From: a virus
Virus record (IMG/VR): IMGVR_UViG_3300047562_000926
Span: 1-27,514 of that record
Strand: one strand, 5' to 3'
Length of the DNA: 27,514 bases
Part shown: one piece after another, positions 24,161-27,514 of the stretch
How positions within the stretch are numbered: position 1 is the stretch's first letter
How the letters are laid out: every line of letters begins with the position of its first letter
Translations under genes and position numbers: made by a program
The notes under the pieces: model-generated
Told to the model about the DNA's origin: nothing
Seen by the model: only the letters and a program-made list of their open reading frames with translations
Databases searched by the model: none

Positions 24161-24604
24161 TTATCTTAACCTCGCTATCGATACGTCAAGTGAAACTGTC
24201 TCTGACGTACTGATGATTTGAAAAACTACTGTTACCTTTGCATCGTAGTTGTCTGGTATAATCAACACCTGAATGTCTCTCACTATGACTCTTGGTTCAT
24301 AGTTTCGAATTGCCGCTGCGATCATGTCCTTTAAGTCATCTTCATCAAAGTCTTCTGACAGAGAGAAGAGGAATCGATTTAAGTCACCGCCAAAATACGG
24401 TTGAAAAGGCTTCTCTGTCGTGTTTGTCAACAGAAGGTTTTTGATTGCTTGCTTTACTGCAGCTGCGTTTGTCTTCTTGTATATTTCGCCAGTTGTTTTC
24501 TTTGTAAAAGTAAGATCAATGTCAGTATACTGCCTCGTACGGGCAGTAATGATTGACTTAGTTTGAAGATTTCCATCTTCGATTGAGAAGGCTTTTGCTG
24601 GCAT
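24161..24604 (-). CDS. gp25: Baseplate wedge protein gp25
   Basis: A 147-residue protein from the ATG at 24602-24604. It has the GPW/gp25 family pattern: a leading strand IDLTFTKK, the helix AVKQAIKNLLLTNTTEKPF, then QPYFGGDLNRFLFSL, and the core EPR motif in RNYEPRVIVRDIQVLI. Family members are about 130-150 residues and plug the sheath-facing side of the wedge. The gene is directly joined to gp6. Confidence 0.88.
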   Translation of the reverse strand: MPAKAFSIEDGNLQTKSIITARTRQYTDIDLTFTKKTTGEIYKKTNAAAVKQAIKNLLLTNTTEKPFQPYFGGDLNRFLFSLSEDFDEDDLKDMIAAAIRNYEPRVIVRDIQVLIIPDNYDAKVTVVFQIISTSETVSLDVSIARLR

Positions 24605-24618
24605 AGTTACTATTTATT

Positions 24619-25218
24619 CTAAATCTCTAAGATTTCTACAAGCTCGTTTGTACTCTGTACATAATTATTGAACTGAGTCTCGACCTTGTTCTGATAGGTG
24701 ACTGCCCATGGATGGCGAATCTTCGGCATGATCATGACGATCTGTGCGTTGAGCTCACCATTAGGATCATACGAGTCGTAGTCGAGTATCATCTTCTCAA
24801 ACTGTATGTTGTCTTTGAGATAGACTGCAAGATCGAACGTCTTCTCTGCTGCGTTGTTACCGTCCTCGTCAATCAACTCATAGACCACAGCTTGACCGTT
24901 TGCCATCATGTAGTTAGTGCTTCCGACGTCTAGAGTCTCGCCTGGTGCAGGACGATATAGGCCCTCAGCAACAGTCAACCGATAGTCAGAAAACTCACCA
25001 GAGACATCGTCAGCGACCGTGAGTATGACTTGCGCTTGAAGATAATACTGCTTGGCAAGACTGAGTCTCTCACTTTTATTGATGATGTGTGTCATCGTTT
25101 GCTTATCACCATAACCACCTAAGAACCTCGCCATAGAGATTCCTTCAGCCAGTTTAGTTCTAGGTGTTATGACTGACTGATTGTCTGGATTATATACTGG
25201 ATCTGGTACATAAATCAT
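24619..25218 (-). CDS. Virion-associated protein between gp5 and gp25
   Basis: A 199-residue protein whose ATG at 25216-25218 overlaps the stop of the gp5-like gene (ATGA). N-terminal TPRTKLAEGISMARFLGGYG is followed by a helix SERLSLAKQYYLQAQVI, a beta-rich middle, and PKIRHPWAVTYQNKVETQFN near the C-terminus. It is not the usual gp53 opening, which occupies this kind of position in T4, and I do not recognise another named family. Placement inside the baseplate operon, with coupled translation, makes a baseplate or assembly role likely. Confidence 0.55.
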   Translation of the reverse strand: MIYVPDPVYNPDNQSVITPRTKLAEGISMARFLGGYGDKQTMTHIINKSERLSLAKQYYLQAQVILTVADDVSGEFSDYRLTVAEGLYRPAPGETLDVGSTNYMMANGQAVVYELIDEDGNNAAEKTFDLAVYLKDNIQFEKMILDYDSYDPNGELNAQIVMIMPKIRHPWAVTYQNKVETQFNNYVQSTNELVEILEI

Positions 25219-26570
25219 GATTTAAATCTCTTCGTGACGTCAGCTCTGTTACCAATAGGTTGTGTACCCCTTCTCGGTGTTCCAGAGATTGATGCAGTTC
25301 TACCGATCTTTTTCGGTGCTTGTTGGTTATATGCAGGGTTTAACTTACCTTCGGCTATCATTGCACCGACAAACTTCTGGTTATTCAAAGCGTTGATGTC
25401 TCTCAACTTAGATCTGACTTCAGAGACAGTCAACTCTCTATTTGAGAGACCGCCATAGTCCTCTGTTCTATCAAACGAGTTGAGCAGTGAATTACCTGGA
25501 TCAACAGACACTTCACGAATGCCAAAGCTTGAGTTGTGTAAATAATCGTTCATAATGCCTGACGTAGCTTCAACTGTTACGGTAGTATTATGAGATGGAT
25601 AATTAGCCGATCCTGGACCGCCTAAACCACCAGCAATATAAGCTCCTGATGCTAGATCTGCAAATGCAGCCTCATCTGCTTTACCTTCAAGAGTGCCGTG
25701 AAAAGTTTCACCCCAATATGATTTACCATAATGAATAATATTATCACCACCGATCGTGCCGCTTGCACCAATCACAGTCATATCATTTGCAGCAATGTTA
25801 GTGTTGTCTGCACTCATCACGATCGTATCTTCTGCAGTCATCGTGATATCGTCGCCACTATAGAAGTCAAATCCTCCTTCAACGATCTGCTTGACATTGC
25901 CTTTGATGATCTTGTTTGCTGAACCTAGGATAGTCTCAGTTTGTGTGCCACCTACAAAATTTGACTGATGCTCAGTAACGATTGTCTTCTGTGTCTTACG
26001 AACCTGTTGCTTGTACGAACCACGAACCTCGTCATTCTTGTTGCCACCAACAGTGACGTTATAGTCCCCACCCACCACGACGTCAAAGTTACCGGCAACC
26101 TGCAACGACAAATTGCCGTTGTACACCATCTCAGCGTCACCGTCTACAATCACCTTCTCGTCTTTTGCTGTGATGCGTACCGTGTTTCCAACAGAGCTGA
26201 TGATGACAGTGCCGTCTGCACGCATCTCAACGCCTGAGCCGGTGCGATGACGAAACAACATGCGCTCAGCCCCTGGAGTGTCGTCGATCTCTTGTACGTG
26301 ACCGCTGACTGTCTCTTTCACTTGGTTATAAGGATAAACTGAAGGTTGAACAGGTTTGAGGTTCAACGATATGTTCTTGTAACCTCCTCCTGTATAAACC
26401 TTGTTTATCTTCAAGCCTCTCGCTGACTGATTAGATGAAGATGTGTTGAGATAGTCTTTCTTTGGAAAAGAAGAAGAGGGGTCACTGAATCCTTCACTAG
26501 CAGGAGTCACTCCTGTGAGATCTATCTGCTCTTCACCTGTAATAAAATCTTGTGGTAATTCTGTAGCCAT
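25215..26570 (-). CDS. gp5: Baseplate hub/spike protein, gp5-like without lysozyme domain
   Basis: A 451-residue protein with a GAAGGT ribosome site. The region MLFRHRTGSGVEMRADGTVI to VRITAKDEKVIVDGD (about 104-145) and the following repeated short strands (NLSLQVAGNFDVVVGGDYNV, TETILGSANKIIKGNVKQIV) form the OB-to-beta-helix needle of gp5 and VgrG-like spikes. T4 gp5 carries an internal lysozyme domain; none is seen here. The C-terminal part after about 350 is polar (GLSNRELTVSEVRSKLRDIN) and may bind a tip or neighbour. It lies between the amidase-like coiled-coil gene and the gp25-gp6 pair. Confidence 0.75.
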   Translation of the reverse strand: MATELPQDFITGEEQIDLTGVTPASEGFSDPSSSFPKKDYLNTSSSNQSARGLKINKVYTGGGYKNISLNLKPVQPSVYPYNQVKETVSGHVQEIDDTPGAERMLFRHRTGSGVEMRADGTVIISSVGNTVRITAKDEKVIVDGDAEMVYNGNLSLQVAGNFDVVVGGDYNVTVGGNKNDEVRGSYKQQVRKTQKTIVTEHQSNFVGGTQTETILGSANKIIKGNVKQIVEGGFDFYSGDDITMTAEDTIVMSADNTNIAANDMTVIGASGTIGGDNIIHYGKSYWGETFHGTLEGKADEAAFADLASGAYIAGGLGGPGSANYPSHNTTVTVEATSGIMNDYLHNSSFGIREVSVDPGNSLLNSFDRTEDYGGLSNRELTVSEVRSKLRDINALNNQKFVGAMIAEGKLNPAYNQQAPKKIGRTASISGTPRRGTQPIGNRADVTKRFKS

Positions 26571-26573
26571 GTT

Positions 26574-27514
26574 CTACCTTCTACTGTTTTGATGATCGAT
26601 AGCTTTTTTCTGTTTTTTCTCAATAGCGGCGATCTCAGATTTTAATCTAGTTATATCTTCTTTTGCTGTTGCAATTCTTTTTGGCCTAGATGCAATCGAA
26701 GCAGCTTGTTTTTTCTGAATACTAGCTGGCCTATTTGGATCTGGGGCTGTACGCGTTTCAGCCTGTGCATTTGCTAATCGTTCTTCAGCATCTTTCAGAT
26801 CATACTTTAAACTATTTAGTTGTTTTTCATACTCAGTTCCTGGATACAACCTAGACTCAATCTCATCGGCTTCTTTCTCTAACTCGATTAATTGGGCGTC
26901 AATAACTTTTATCTTTTCGTTTATGGCTACTATCTTAGCGTTGTTAGTAGTAGAGCCGTATAAAGGACCTTTCTCTTTCATCAGTTTGTTATTCTCTTTG
27001 ACTAACTTGTCAATTTCTTCTTCGATCTGGCGAAGTCTTTCTTCATCAGTCAAATCTTCTTCTTTAGTCTTAACTGGTGGTTTACCTGTCTTAACGTCGG
27101 CAACTTTCTCAGGTTTTGGAGCAGGTGCTGGTTTTGTCTCCACTGGTGAAACTGTAGGTTTAGCGACTTTAGATGGTAGATACTTAGAGATCTCTTCCAT
27201 CTCAAAAGGTCCAAGCTTGTTTTGGTATCTTGTTGAGAGATCATTATCACCAACATAGAGAGTTTCCCAACCAAAACGACTGTTAGTCCAATCTCTTGCA
27301 CTGAATCCAGTCACCAAGACATCTGTCCCAGAATACTCGTCATTAGTAAACGCTTCTCCACCTGGAACAACCTTACGAAACACCTTACATATCTTCTCAA
27401 ATGATTTCCACTGTTCTGGTGTGTAACTAGCCTGATCGATTAGAAGTTTCTTGTCAACGTTAGTCTTAAACGGCGCGTCAGCATTTAGACCACCTACAAA
27501 CTCAACTGCAAGGG
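26574..27514 (-). CDS. Amidase-like virion protein with coiled-coil tail, 5' end cut
   Basis: The frame is open from the stop at 26574-26576 to the right edge (about 313 codons), so the start is outside; an internal GTG at 27383 is not the real start. Readable order: an N-terminal region LAVEFVGGLNAD ... YTPEQWKSFEKICKVF, which resembles the middle of amidase_2/PGRP-type peptidoglycan amidases; GFSARDWTNSRFGW where such enzymes usually have their GHRD zinc-ligand loop, here without that His; a Pro/Lys-rich linker (KPTVSPVETKPAPAPKPEKV); and a long charged coiled coil (EERLRQIEEEIDKLVKENNK and beyond). It lies just upstream of the gp5-like gene, so it may supply or have replaced the tail lysozyme. 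The missing His makes activity doubtful. Confidence 0.5.
   Translation of the reverse strand, partial: LAVEFVGGLNADAPFKTNVDKKLLIDQASYTPEQWKSFEKICKVFRKVVPGGEAFTNDEYSGTDVLVTGFSARDWTNSRFGWETLYVGDNDLSTRYQNKLGPFEMEEISKYLPSKVAKPTVSPVETKPAPAPKPEKVADVKTGKPPVKTKEEDLTDEERLRQIEEEIDKLVKENNKLMKEKGPLYGSTTNNAKIVAINEKIKVIDAQLIELEKEADEIESRLYPGTEYEKQLNSLKYDLKDAEERLANAQAETRTAPDPNRPASIQKKQAASIASRPKRIATAKEDITRLKSEIAAIEKKQKKAIDHQNSRR

Noticed and set aside
24611-24618. AATAAATA on the minus strand just upstream of gp25
   Set aside because: Differs from the late box at the first base and lies only 7 bases before the ATG, too near to leave a leader.
14257-26237. Plus-strand open frames across the baseplate genes
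   Set aside because: They lie opposite well-supported genes, lack ribosome sites and have no recognisable protein pattern.
1-27514. tRNA genes, CRISPR arrays, insertion sequences
   Set aside because: Looked for cloverleaf-like stems, regularly spaced short repeats and transposase motifs by eye; none recognised.

Overview
The window comes from a tailed phage with a T4-like (exo-T4, marine cyanophage/pelagiphage type) myovirus baseplate. The support is a set of recognisable baseplate genes in conserved order on the minus strand (gp5-like hub, gp25, gp6, a gp7/tail-protein-I-like wedge protein, gp8-like wedge), a giant DUF4815-type virion protein, and exact T4 late-promoter boxes (TATAAATA). 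No bacterial housekeeping gene, tRNA or rRNA was seen. The host cannot be read from this window; a marine bacterium is likely because the closest protein types I recall are from marine T4-like phages.

Layout. (1) 1-1254, minus strand: 5' part of a repeat-containing tail-fibre-like gene and a small Ig-like virion protein, driven by a late promoter at 1310-1317. (2) 1343-12152, plus strand: a contiguous island of about 11 kb, running against the structural genes and served by a single visible late promoter (1343-1350). It encodes a nitroreductase-like protein, a possible GT-B glycosyltransferase, a DegT-type PLP sugar aminotransferase, a radical SAM protein split into SAM-core and SPASM-like halves, a second radical SAM protein, a full-length NodU/CmcH-type carbamoyltransferase, a GT-A glycosyltransferase, a methyltransferase-like protein, two paralogous GT-A glycosyltransferases, a short carbamoyltransferase, an SGNH hydrolase-like protein and a 38-residue ORF. 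Many of the genes overlap by 4-50 bases, as in a translationally coupled operon. (3) 11992-12273: a recombination scar with an N-terminal and a C-terminal glycosyltransferase remnant on either side of a terminator hairpin. (4) 12274-27514, minus strand: the baseplate and tail module, ending in an amidase-like, coiled-coil gene cut by the window edge.

Base composition makes the island a mosaic. Hand-counted 60-base lines give about 17-30% G+C for 2145-2860 and 4036-8837, but about 35-42% for 2881-4035, for 8838-10800 and for the structural genes. The 4.8-kb AT-rich cassette (radical SAMs, carbamoyltransferase, glycosyltransferase, methyltransferase) therefore looks like a later arrival between two older glycan genes.

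The most economical reading is that the island makes and attaches an unusual carbamoylated, methylated and/or aminated sugar, either to the virion (fibres lie right beside it) or to the host envelope. The two radical SAM enzymes and two carbamoyltransferases of different architecture are the least conventional parts. This role is inference; the enzyme families are read from motifs.
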